From the NCBI GenBank assembly GCA_948472945.1, contig CAOKVX010000010.1, positions 20,752-84,751 of the forward strand: 64,000 nt of DNA, in the 5' to 3' direction. Source of the DNA: an uncultured Clostridia bacterium. Its GTDB lineage: Bacteria > Bacillota > Clostridia > Lachnospirales > Lachnospiraceae. Positions 52,255 through 61,550 of the stretch are shown here, piece after piece; positions within the stretch are counted from its first letter, which is position 1, and each line of letters begins with the position of its first letter. The notes under the pieces were generated by a model that was not told the DNA's origin, did no database searches, and saw only the letters and a list, made by a program, of their open reading frames with translations. The position numbers and the translations under genes are program-made.

Positions 52255-53202
52255 CTACCTTTGTACAATTCTGTTTTTTTCTACCATATAAATCGGATGA
52301 TAGGACAGTTTTGATTTTCTAAGGCCCTCATAACCCATATCATCCTCCCTGTTAACCTTGCCTGCGTGTGGAAATACCCTTTTCAAAAATTCACTGCTTA
52401 TATAATTGTAAAGCCCGCGTATATTCGGGTTTGCTTTCTCAACAGGAACATATACCATGTCATCTTCCTCGATATAACATCCTATAGAAAACGCTTCAAG
52501 CTTACCGTCTATATATATCCCTCCGATATTGAACTCAAGCACGTCACAACAGTCAAGAACATCTCCGATTCCAGTCGCCTCATAATAAATAAACTCCCTG
52601 CCCTCCGCATTGTCTTTCTGCTCTATCCATCTTTCCAGAAAGTCAAGAATTTCCTGCCTGTTACTGCATGTCAGCGTCCTGAATTCATATCTTCCGTCAT
52701 AATCCCTCAAAAAAGCATTCAGATGATTTTTCTTTTTATGGTATTTTTTCCCTGACAGGCTTTTAAGCTTCTCAGCATCATATATATAATCGTCAAATTC
52801 ACGCTGTCTCTCTATTTTATACTCATCCTCGGAAAGATTAAGAATTTCAAGAGCCTGTTCGTCGCACAATTCAACAACAAGTTTTTTTCCCAGCGACTCA
52901 TTATATAATTTCCGCAGTATATCAAAACACTCCCTCATATCTTCGTTTTTGCAAAATGGTGTTACAGAATAATATCCGCCGGATCCATCCTCAGTTACAA
53001 ACAAAATTCCTTTTTCCGTCCTTATATATAACGACGGATAGCAACTGTTCCAAAGAAACAGGCTGAATATATTACTGTCGCTCGTCTCCGGACGGCGCAG
53101 CATGAAGTAATGCCTCAAAATCTCATAGTCTTCTACCGACGGTGATTTGAACTCATAAAGCGTACCGTCAATACTTACTTCCTCTCCTGCCTCAAATTTC
53201 AT
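52255..53202 (-). CDS. DUF2156-family (phosphatidylglycerol lysyltransferase C-domain-like) protein
   Basis: FNIGGIYIDGKLEAFSIGCYIEEDDMVYVPVEKANPNIRGLYNYISSEFLKR...VNREDDMGYEGLRKSKLSYHPIYMVEKNRI. Confidence 0.85.
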   Translation of the reverse strand: MKFEAGEEVSIDGTLYEFKSPSVEDYEILRHYFMLRRPETSDSNIFSLFLWNSCYPSLYIRTEKGILFVTEDGSGGYYSVTPFCKNEDMRECFDILRKLYNESLGKKLVVELCDEQALEILNLSEDEYKIERQREFDDYIYDAEKLKSLSGKKYHKKKNHLNAFLRDYDGRYEFRTLTCSNRQEILDFLERWIEQKDNAEGREFIYYEATGIGDVLDCCDVLEFNIGGIYIDGKLEAFSIGCYIEEDDMVYVPVEKANPNIRGLYNYISSEFLKRVFPHAGKVNREDDMGYEGLRKSKLSYHPIYMVEKNRIVQR

Positions 53203-53442
53203 AAAACCAGCCTCTCAATATTTATAAATAGTCTTCCAAAAAAAATTATTTTTATCAGTCAAAACTTCGCACTTATAAATGAAATATGTGCGAAGTTGGC
53301 GTTTATTAACAAACAGTATAATATATATAAAAAAATATTACAATGTTTTTAGGAAAAGAGTTTTTCCATACTTTCCCAACTAAAGATAACTTGCATATAT
53401 TATATAGAATATAAATAAAATCGGAGTTATACAACAAAAACA

Positions 53443-53922
53443 ATGATAGACAACAATATATTTTCAACTTCAGTACTGCACGATTTTCCGGACGCCCGCG
53501 CAATTATCAGGGGCGGCGATAAATATCCTAATTTAAAAGGAATAGCAAATTTCTACACAGCGCGATGGGGGCTTGGTATAATTGTGGAGGTTGAAGTCTT
53601 CGGACTTCCAAACACAACATCATATTCGCCCCGTTTTGTCGGAATGCATATACATGAAAATGGAAACTGCTCAAATAATTTTACAAATACCGGTATGCAC
53701 TATAACCCAACCGGGGCTGTACACCCATACCACTTAGGCGACCTTCCTCCTCTTCTCAACTCTAACGGTTATGCGTTTACAGCCTTTTTTGACAGTTTTC
53801 TCACAATTGACGACATAGTCGGTAAGTCAATAATAATTCATGAGAAATGGGATGATTTCAAGACCCAGCCTGCCGGCGACTCCGGCGAAAAAATCGGCTG
53901 CGGAGTAATTCGCACTATGTAA
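53443..53922 (+). CDS. Cu/Zn superoxide dismutase-like protein
   Basis: GMHIHENGNCS, GMHYNPTGAVHPYHLGDLPPL, IIIHEKWDDFKTQPAGDSGEKIGCGVI; metal-ligand motifs appear conserved. Confidence 0.82.
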   Translation: MIDNNIFSTSVLHDFPDARAIIRGGDKYPNLKGIANFYTARWGLGIIVEVEVFGLPNTTSYSPRFVGMHIHENGNCSNNFTNTGMHYNPTGAVHPYHLGDLPPLLNSNGYAFTAFFDSFLTIDDIVGKSIIIHEKWDDFKTQPAGDSGEKIGCGVIRTM

Positions 53923-53988
53923 AAGCCTGATATCACATGAGTTTAGACATATTGCCATCTGCCCGTCGACGCTGCCAATAAAACAGCA

Positions 53989-54038
53989 AAGAGGCAGGGG
54001 CCCTTGACCTTTTATAAACCAAAGTCCCCTGCCTTTGT
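53989..54038. terminator. Terminator hairpin
   Basis: aaagaggcaggggcccttgacc...aaagtcccctgccttt. Confidence 0.65.
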
Positions 54039-54253
54039 AATATAAAAACTATTTACAATCCGTTTTATATTTTTTATAATGCATGTCCGCTAAATTATCA
54101 TAAATACATTTTTCAACTACTATTATAACATCCTCAAATTACATCTCAAAAACTATATGTTATTGAACTATGCTCGTACAACAGTAACACAAAAATCTAT
54201 TTTATATAATCGGACGCACATTATTAAAAATATAAAAAAGAATAAAATCTTAG

Positions 54254-54373
54254 TTATGAATTCTCATCATCCTGTTTCTTTTGTTTGTTCTTTTTAACTA
54301 AAGCACTCACAATAGCTATTCCTGCCAATGCAAAAAAAGCAATAGTTACAATAAGCTCAATATTTTCGTACAT
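54254..54373 (-). CDS. 39-aa single-TM small protein
   Basis: MYENIELIVTIAFFALAGIAIVSALVKKNKQKKQDDENS* with GAGGAG RBS; not in ORF track. Confidence 0.6.
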   Translation of the reverse strand: MYENIELIVTIAFFALAGIAIVSALVKKNKQKKQDDENS

Positions 54374-54558
54374 TATATCTCCTCTTTCACCATAATGTTT
54401 TATACGTATATTGTAGCATAAAAACTATATTCTGTAAAGACATTTTTATGTAAATTTCTTGCTTTAAATACATGTACTTTTCCACCATTTTGCTGTAAAA
54501 TAATTATAAAGAATAAAGTGACAAGGATAAAGCACAACAAAAAAAGGAGGATATTAAA

Positions 54559-55857
54559 ATGCTAAAGTCATTTAAACAAAAATATATTGCTTTCTCCCTG
54601 GTTTTAGGACTATGCATTTGCAGCTTTGCGTATTCCGCCCCCGTCTCAAACGCGGCCAAGAAAGCAAAACTTTCCACAAAACGAATTTCAATTCCGGTTG
54701 GGAAGAAAAAGAAGATATCGATTAAAAACAAGGCCGGTAAAGCTACATACTCTTTCACTTCATCCGACAAAAAAACAGCTGCGGTATCAAAAAGAGGTAT
54801 CGTTACCGCAAAGAGGAAAGGAGCTGCAAAGATAACCGTGAGCGAAACATTGTCAAAACGCAGGCGGCGTTTGGGAATTGTCAAGGTCAATGTTACAGAC
54901 AAACATAAAAAACCCGAAACAAATACTGCGGCCACGCCTGTAGCCAATATCCCATCACCGCCTGCGCAGTCAGTCTCTTCCGCCCCACAGGAAACCACAG
55001 CTCCTACGGCTGCGCCTCCTACGCCGACGCGCTCTCCTTTGGTTGTTGACGACCCATCCACACCGTCCGGATTTGATGCCGAAAAAAACGGCGTCGAGTA
55101 TGGAACACTCAATAAAATTACATACTACTCCGAAACCGTCGGCAAAGACAGGCACGCAAATGTAATAACCCCACCCGGATATGACCCTGATTCCGAACAG
55201 AAATATCCGGTACTGTATCTGTTCCACGGCGGAAATGGTGACGAAAATGACTGGCTTGACGGAAAGCCTGCACAGATAATCGGAAACCTCACCGAAGAAG
55301 GGCTTACCGAAGATATGATTGTCGTTATGCCTAACTGCCGCGCAAGGATAAACGACGATAAAAACCCTTCCGATTCTCTGTCGCTTGAACATCTCGGCTC
55401 ATGGGGCAATTTCCTAAATGACTTCAGGGACGACCTTATGCCGTACATAGCCGAAAACTATAATATATACACCGACCGCATGCATACCGCCGTCGCAGGA
55501 CTGTCAATGGGAGGGCGCACGGCGCTGTACATAGGATTTTCAATGCCTGAATCCATCGCATATATCGGTGCTTTCTCTCCCGCATTCGGAATATTCGAAT
55601 ACGAAAACTGGGGCGTCCATGAGGACGGGTATTTTACCCCTGAAACATTTACATTTTCAGAGCAGTATATGGAAAACACGACGTGTATGATTATGAACGG
55701 AAAAAATGATTCAATGGTAAGGGATGAACCCGAGAGATACCATAACGCACTGGTATCAAACGGCGTCAACCACTACTATTACCTGATTCCCGGAGACCAC
55801 GAGATGAACGTGTGGAAAAACGGACTTTATAACTTCCTTAAAGTCATTTATAAGTGA
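54559..55857 (+). CDS. Secreted CE1/esterase D-like esterase with N-terminal Ig-like (BIG2-like) domain
   Basis: Signal peptide; VGKKKKISIKNKAGKATYSFTSSDKKTAAVSKRGIVTAKRKGAAKITV; esterase motifs YPVLYLFHGGNGDENDW, AGLSMGGRTALYIG. Confidence 0.88.
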   Translation: MLKSFKQKYIAFSLVLGLCICSFAYSAPVSNAAKKAKLSTKRISIPVGKKKKISIKNKAGKATYSFTSSDKKTAAVSKRGIVTAKRKGAAKITVSETLSKRRRRLGIVKVNVTDKHKKPETNTAATPVANIPSPPAQSVSSAPQETTAPTAAPPTPTRSPLVVDDPSTPSGFDAEKNGVEYGTLNKITYYSETVGKDRHANVITPPGYDPDSEQKYPVLYLFHGGNGDENDWLDGKPAQIIGNLTEEGLTEDMIVVMPNCRARINDDKNPSDSLSLEHLGSWGNFLNDFRDDLMPYIAENYNIYTDRMHTAVAGLSMGGRTALYIGFSMPESIAYIGAFSPAFGIFEYENWGVHEDGYFTPETFTFSEQYMENTTCMIMNGKNDSMVRDEPERYHNALVSNGVNHYYYLIPGDHEMNVWKNGLYNFLKVIYK

Positions 55858-55879
55858 GATAATAAAATTATATAAAGAA

Positions 55880-56065
55880 GCAAGTTCCCCCCAAGGGGCG
55901 GGGTATTTGACCCGCGTGGTCTACGCTCTGCTTCGGTCAGCGCTAAACGAACATCCCCCGGATGTTCAGCGCCGTAGGCTGCAAGCAAGCTTGCGATTGG
56001 GTCTTCACTTCGTTGCGGTCCGTCCTGAACAAGCATCCACCGGACGCTTAGGACCGTTGATACGC
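55880..56065. repeat. Palindromic intergenic repeat element
   Basis: Nested hairpins (cccccaaggggcgggg; gaacatcccccggatgttc; gtcct...aggac); 25-bp segment 56035-56059 matches 7805-7829 at 23/25. Confidence 0.55.
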
Positions 56066-56095
56066 GAGAATAAAACAATAGTTTGGAGGAATAAT

Positions 56096-57391
56096 ATGAA
56101 AAAGAAAATAATTAATTCAATCATAAGCATGTCTATAACCTGCGGGATAATAATCGGATGCGCCGCCACAGGCATTACATCAGATTTTCAGTCCGCCGAA
56201 GCGGTACAAAAAGCAAAACCCGCGATCAATAAATTAAACCTAAAGGTTGGAGAAAAAAAGACTATTAAAATAAAGAAAAAGTCAAAAAAAGCAGTTTACA
56301 GCTTTAAGTCTTCCAACAAAAAAGTTGCTCCTGTTAACAAAAAGGGAGTAGTAACCGCAAAGAAACAGGGTTCGGCAAAAATCACCCTGTCAGAGAAAAA
56401 GAAAGGCGCATTGAAAGCTAAAAAAATCGGAAAGGTAAACGTATTCGTTTCACATAAAACAACAATTTCACAAAGTCCCGCATACACGCCATCTTCCGCC
56501 AGCCAGACTCCGGCAGCAAACCTTACTCCGACCGCTACGCCTGCACAGCCTGCCCCTGAGCCTACTCCAACCGCTACGCCGATTGTATATCCGGACTCAC
56601 ACGAAGCTCCACAGGGATTTGATGAGAAGCAGGACGGCGTTAAATACGGAACAGTTGAGAAGATTCAGTACTTCTCCTCAGTTACCGGCAAAAACCGCAA
56701 CGCAAATATAATTCTTCCTCCTGATTACTCTGAAGAAAACAGTTATCCGGTACTATATCTTTTCCACGGAATCGGAGGCAATGAGAATGAATGGCTTGAG
56801 GGAAAACCAAATGAGATAGTGAGCAACCTGATCGCAGACGGCCTCGCTAAAGAAATGATTATGGTTATTCCTAATATACGCGCAGGAGCAAACGACTCCT
56901 ATCCGTCCAATCCATTTTCTCTTGAGCACTATGCGATGTTTGACAACTTCATAAATGACCTCCGGGAATGTCTCATGCCTTACATGGAAGACAATTATTC
57001 CATAGCTTTAGGACGTGAGAATACCGCTATATGCGGACTGTCAATGGGAGGACGCGAGTCTCTTTACATAGGCTTTAACATGCTCCCTACAATAGGATAT
57101 ATAGCTGCGCTTAGTCCCGGCTACGGAGTATTTGCCTATGAAGCCAACGGAGTAGCTGAAAAAGGACTTTTTACCGAGGAAACATTTACAATACCTGAAA
57201 ATTACCGCAACAATACTTTCATTATGATTGTAAACGGAATCAGCGAAGGCGGTGAAAACGCCCTCGGAGGAACATGCAGCAGGGTTCTCACGGACAACGG
57301 CGTCAACCACTGGTTTTACACAACTCCTGGCGCACACGACTTTGTAACTTGGAAGAATGGTCTGTACAATTTTGCAAAATGTATTTTTTAA
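56096..57391 (+). CDS. Secreted CE1/esterase D-like esterase with N-terminal Ig-like domain (tandem paralog)
   Basis: Start ATGAAAAAGAAAATAATTAATTC with GGAGG RBS (track start 55907 is inside the repeat); YPVLYLFHGIGGNENEWLEG, CGLSMGGRESLYIG. Confidence 0.88.
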   Translation: MKKKIINSIISMSITCGIIIGCAATGITSDFQSAEAVQKAKPAINKLNLKVGEKKTIKIKKKSKKAVYSFKSSNKKVAPVNKKGVVTAKKQGSAKITLSEKKKGALKAKKIGKVNVFVSHKTTISQSPAYTPSSASQTPAANLTPTATPAQPAPEPTPTATPIVYPDSHEAPQGFDEKQDGVKYGTVEKIQYFSSVTGKNRNANIILPPDYSEENSYPVLYLFHGIGGNENEWLEGKPNEIVSNLIADGLAKEMIMVIPNIRAGANDSYPSNPFSLEHYAMFDNFINDLRECLMPYMEDNYSIALGRENTAICGLSMGGRESLYIGFNMLPTIGYIAALSPGYGVFAYEANGVAEKGLFTEETFTIPENYRNNTFIMIVNGISEGGENALGGTCSRVLTDNGVNHWFYTTPGAHDFVTWKNGLYNFAKCIF

Positions 57392-57405
57392 GTTCTTAAC
57401 TTAGT

Positions 57406-57456
57406 GTATATAAAAAGTTGCTGCCACAATTTATGCGGCAGCAACTTTTTATATAC
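57406..57456. terminator. Bidirectional terminator, 20-bp perfect arms
   Basis: gtatataaaaagttgctgcc-acaatttatgc-ggcagcaactttttatatac between convergent genes. Confidence 0.85.
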
Positions 57457-57506
57457 AATTATCAATAATTTCCTAATAAAGTTTTTAGCTGTGAGGTGTA
57501 AATGTC

Positions 57507-58856
57507 TTAATTATCGACAGTCCACATATGAATTGTAAGACCTTTCTCCCAGCTTACAGTGCCGTGTAACGGCGCCGTCTCAACCCATGCATAGTCAGGG
57601 CTGTCCGTTATTATTACCGGTTCAGTCACCATACCGTTGTCGTCAATACCGTTATTCTCAACATAAACCCTGCACGGACTGCCTGAAGCATCTGTTCCCT
57701 CAAGGATATATCTGGCAGAGAGAGACTCTACCATACCGGGAAATTTAAGACGCGTATCAACACTATCCGACACCACATTGCCGTTAAAGTTATCGCACTC
57801 CCCGCGGCCTGTAAAGTGAATCATAGTGGCGCTGCCTCCGTTTCCGTTAACTGTGTCAGAAGCACCTATATCAATATAGAAAGTAAATATTTCTTTTGTA
57901 TAATCCTTTGTCGTGTCAGGCCTCACAGGCTCTGGCGGAATAACATCTTCACCGTTTGATTCATTCCACATATATTTTATGACAGTATCCCCGTTCTCGT
58001 CTGTCACAATTCTTCCCTGAATATCGGCTTTCTCAATCCATTCAAGCGATTTGCTGTCTGTAAGAATAAGCGGTTTTGTAACTGTCACTCCGTCATTCAT
58101 AATTCCGTCATCCTGAATAAATATCATACATTCATTTCCCGCGTAATCTTTGCCTTTTAGAATATATCTGGCACAGCTGGTCACTCTGCCATCTCTGTAT
58201 GTCTTTCTTACGTTAGAGCTCTCCTTATATACATTACCATTAAAATACTCACCCGACGCTTCACCGTTAAAATAATGCATATCAACCTTACATGTACTGC
58301 CCTCGACAGACTCAATCCTCGTCTCTGAAACATTTACGCTGAAAATCTCCTTTGTATACACATCCGGAGAAGAAGTCGGCGTAGGTACAGGCGTTGTGTC
58401 CGGCACATCAGGCAATGGCGTCGGCGTTATTACCTGAGCCGGCACATTAGACGGCTGCACATTAACCACCGGATTATCAGTATCAGCCTGTTTATTTTTT
58501 TTATTTCCTACCTTTACTTTTACTGTCCCAACATTTCTGTTCCTCTTTTTACCCGAAATCTTGACAGACTCTTTCACGGTTATTTTCGCTGTGCCGATAC
58601 CGACTGCTGTCACTAATCCCTTTGCATTCACCCTTGCAACCTTCTTTGACGATGAATTAAATGTGTATTTTGCGTTTTTCCTTTTGTTTTTAATTTTAAT
58701 TGTTTTTTTCTGTCCCTTATTTAGCTGAAATGTTTTCACGGAAACCGCTGCTTTTTTTGCTGTCTGAGCTGTATTATCCGACATATTGCCCGCCACCATC
58801 AATATGGCAGCTGCTAAAACTACGCTTAACGCTTTTTTAAATGTTTTTTTTATCAT
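57507..58856 (-). CDS. Secreted protein: Ig-like N-terminus plus two tandem about 115-aa repeats (DUF3237-like)
   Basis: Signal peptide; LNKGQKKTIKIKNKRKNAKYTFNSSSKKVARVNAKGLVTAVGIGTAKITV; repeated YTKEIF...FNGNV...ARYIL.G.D..G..C..... .. .DG. .V..P.I.TDS...W.E.A...G. Confidence 0.8.
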   Translation of the reverse strand: MIKKTFKKALSVVLAAAILMVAGNMSDNTAQTAKKAAVSVKTFQLNKGQKKTIKIKNKRKNAKYTFNSSSKKVARVNAKGLVTAVGIGTAKITVKESVKISGKKRNRNVGTVKVKVGNKKNKQADTDNPVVNVQPSNVPAQVITPTPLPDVPDTTPVPTPTSSPDVYTKEIFSVNVSETRIESVEGSTCKVDMHYFNGEASGEYFNGNVYKESSNVRKTYRDGRVTSCARYILKGKDYAGNECMIFIQDDGIMNDGVTVTKPLILTDSKSLEWIEKADIQGRIVTDENGDTVIKYMWNESNGEDVIPPEPVRPDTTKDYTKEIFTFYIDIGASDTVNGNGGSATMIHFTGRGECDNFNGNVVSDSVDTRLKFPGMVESLSARYILEGTDASGSPCRVYVENNGIDDNGMVTEPVIITDSPDYAWVETAPLHGTVSWEKGLTIHMWTVDN

Positions 58857-59097
58857 GTGCTTTCCAATCCTCTTTCTATATAATGATTCAATGCCTAAAG
58901 TAAAACCAAAAGTCTAATACATAAGTCTAAAAATCTAAATATATAACTTTGAATCCATTTTAACATAATAAAATAAATATTTATATAATAAATATGATAT
59001 ATTTTTAGTTTTTTCGGCTTTAAAAAAGACACACCTGCCGCCATAATTATAATAGCTTTTTGCCTTTAATTAAAGCATTAGACCGCGCCATATAGCG

Positions 59098-59364
59098 CTA
59101 CAGGCTGCAAAACCATATTCCCAAAGCAATTTGAACAATAAGTATGACAGGAAATCCTATTACAAAATGCCAGTGTTTTGTCTTGTGCCTGAACATATAC
59201 ATGCCGCAGATGGCACCCGCGCTTCCACCTATAATGCTTACAAAAAACAATGTCTTCTCAGGTATTCTCCACAGATGCCGCCTGGCCTTGTACTTGTCAA
59301 GCCACATTATAAAAAATCCGGCGAGATTTAAAATTATAAGATATGCAATTATATATTTTTCCAT
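59098..59364 (-). CDS. DUF1294 family small membrane protein
   Basis: MEKYIIAYLIILNLAGFFIMWLDKYKARRHLWRIPEKTLFFVSIIGGSAGAICGMYMFRHKTKHWHFVIGFPVILIVQ. Confidence 0.88.
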   Translation of the reverse strand: MEKYIIAYLIILNLAGFFIMWLDKYKARRHLWRIPEKTLFFVSIIGGSAGAICGMYMFRHKTKHWHFVIGFPVILIVQIALGIWFCSL

Positions 59365-59717
59365 ATTAGCGCTCCTCCACATATTTTTTAATTTCTTAAA
59401 AAATTACACTGATTATTATTACAAAAATTATATCAGCGCTTTTTCCACTTTCTCCATACATCGCAACTATTTTTTTCATAACATAAATGTTACATTTAAT
59501 ATTTAATATTTATCTTTAAATTTAGTCTGTAAAATGATAACATATATTTTATTGTATTTCAATTAGAGTAACTTAATATAACAAAGACAATACGGAGGAA
59601 AACTTTGTACAATCTTACCGTCGAATCAGATATAAAAGAACGAACGGAAATTTTGAATAAATTGCCCAACATAGGAGAGGGAGTAAAATATGTTAAATTA
59701 TTTCATATAAAGTGAAA

Positions 59718-59762
59718 TGGGGCAGTTTCACCGGCGTAAAAAATTGCCGGCGAGACCGCCCA
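59718..59762 (-). terminator. Stem-loop downstream of GH30 gene
   Basis: Reverse strand GGGCGGTCTCGCCGGC-loop-GCCGGTGAAACTGCCC, 16-bp stem with GU pairs favouring the minus-strand RNA. Confidence 0.5.
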
Positions 59763-59822
59763 CTAAAAATTATATGTCTAGCTTACATATCAGTCAAATT
59801 TTTAGTTATTTTATATGCTTTC

Positions 59823-61550
59823 TCAGTCTACAGGTTCAAATGACCATACCTGATTAGTTCCTTCCCAGTATCCATTTTGTACAACATTTGTATTGTCAAT
59901 TACACGCAGATGCAGACCGCTCATTCCGTTCGTAACTTTTGTCATAATACCAAACTGTCCGGCTGTAGACGCCGCCTTGCACATGAACTGCTGTGCGTCA
60001 CCGCTATATGCGTGGTAGATTCCTATATTGGTATTATCTGCGGTACCTGCACTGCTAACGTCAAGCATGTAGTTGCCGAGTGCGCTTGAAAGTGTAAAGT
60101 ATCCGTTGTCTAATTTGTTCAGATACCATCTCTGTCCCAAGGCACCGGTTTTATATCCTGCCTCAACATTTTGGCCCGCTTTACCCACATTTTCGGCTAC
60201 CTGAAGATATTTTCCCGAAGCAGGGTTTTTAATATAATACCAGCCATTTGACGGAGCCGATGTTGAAACAGAGCTATTTTTCAGGCTGCATACAAATGTA
60301 GATACACTATTTTCAGGCAGATATGCCCAAAAACCGTTATCTGTAAGGGCTATGTTCGAAGTCTTTGCCAGATTTTCATTTGCCGATGTGCGGTAACGGT
60401 CTACATTTGTTATATTTTGTCCGTTTACCGTGAATTTCTGGCTTACTGCCGCGCCTTTGTTTACTGCTACGATAACTGCTTTTCCGTCCCCGGTATACGC
60501 AGATACATATACTCCATTGTTTGGATTTTCCGTCGCAGATACTCTGCGGTAACCAGGGCGTACAAATTTGGAATACTGAGACATACAGTAACCGCGTTTG
60601 CTTATGGTTCCATCCTCTTTCATTGGGCTATAGCTTCTTCGGATGTACCACCAGACATATGTCTGAAGATTATTTACCATTGCTTTGTGTATATGCTCTG
60701 AAACACCGAGAGCCTCAGGCCACAGGTCAGCAGAATTGGCATTACTGTTTGGATAGTAAACTTCCGTCATCCAAAGTTCTTTTCCGGCGCCCTTTTGCTG
60801 AAAGAGAGGATATGCAAAATTATTAAAGCTCGTACCGTATAAATGGGTTCCTAATATTTCTATATTTGATAGAGCCTGAGGGTCATTTAGTATCGGGTCT
60901 GACATGCTCTTATTATATGAGAACGATTCCGGAGCAATCAGGCGGCAGTTGATGGAACCGGCGTGATATTTCAGAAATGTTAAAATCTCGCTTGATGTCC
61001 ACCATGTCCATTCATGGCCGTAATCAGGCTCATTTGCCATAGAAATTGCATATAAGTTTACTCCATTATTTTTCATGTATGTAACAAAATTGTTAAGATG
61101 TTTCGCATAGTCTGCATATTTGTCGTATCTTAAACGCTTTGCCTTAGTATCGCCATTGCGGTTGAACGTCTCCACCATATTGTCAGGCGGATTCCACGGT
61201 GTAGCAAAAACAATAGCGCCTTTCGCCATTGCCGCCTTAGCGGTGGCTACTTCCTTGTACCAGTTGTTGCTGTTGGAATCAATATAAATCCTTAGGACAG
61301 ATAATCCAAGTTGATTTTCCCCGTTTCCAAAAGCAGTTTCCCTCTGTGACGCTGTAAGGTCTCCCGCCCATGAAGGATGGTTCATACCACCAAAACCGCG
61401 TATCTCCTGATGTTTTGTCGATAAGTTGATTACTGCATCGCTTGCAGCCTGCGTCGGTTTGGCATTACCCATAAAAATGCCAAGCACCATAGCCATACAT
61501 AATATCCCCGTCAATACTGTACGCAATACTTTATTAACTTTAAACCCCAT
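59823..61550 (-). CDS. GH30 subfamily 8-like glucuronoxylanase with ricin-type/CBM13-like C-terminus
   Basis: IRGFGGMNHPSWAGDLT, SMANEPDYGHEWTWW, WMTEVYYP, YVWWYIRRSYSPMKEDGTISKRGY; QxW-type repeats at C-terminus; signal peptide. Confidence 0.93.
   Translation of the reverse strand: MGFKVNKVLRTVLTGILCMAMVLGIFMGNAKPTQAASDAVINLSTKHQEIRGFGGMNHPSWAGDLTASQRETAFGNGENQLGLSVLRIYIDSNSNNWYKEVATAKAAMAKGAIVFATPWNPPDNMVETFNRNGDTKAKRLRYDKYADYAKHLNNFVTYMKNNGVNLYAISMANEPDYGHEWTWWTSSEILTFLKYHAGSINCRLIAPESFSYNKSMSDPILNDPQALSNIEILGTHLYGTSFNNFAYPLFQQKGAGKELWMTEVYYPNSNANSADLWPEALGVSEHIHKAMVNNLQTYVWWYIRRSYSPMKEDGTISKRGYCMSQYSKFVRPGYRRVSATENPNNGVYVSAYTGDGKAVIVAVNKGAAVSQKFTVNGQNITNVDRYRTSANENLAKTSNIALTDNGFWAYLPENSVSTFVCSLKNSSVSTSAPSNGWYYIKNPASGKYLQVAENVGKAGQNVEAGYKTGALGQRWYLNKLDNGYFTLSSALGNYMLDVSSAGTADNTNIGIYHAYSGDAQQFMCKAASTAGQFGIMTKVTNGMSGLHLRVIDNTNVVQNGYWEGTNQVWSFEPVD

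Noticed and set aside
55907-56095. Track start of the second esterase (MTRVVYALLRSALNEHPPDVQ...)
   Set aside because: Upstream extension is translation of the palindromic repeat element; proper RBS and signal peptide begin at 56096.
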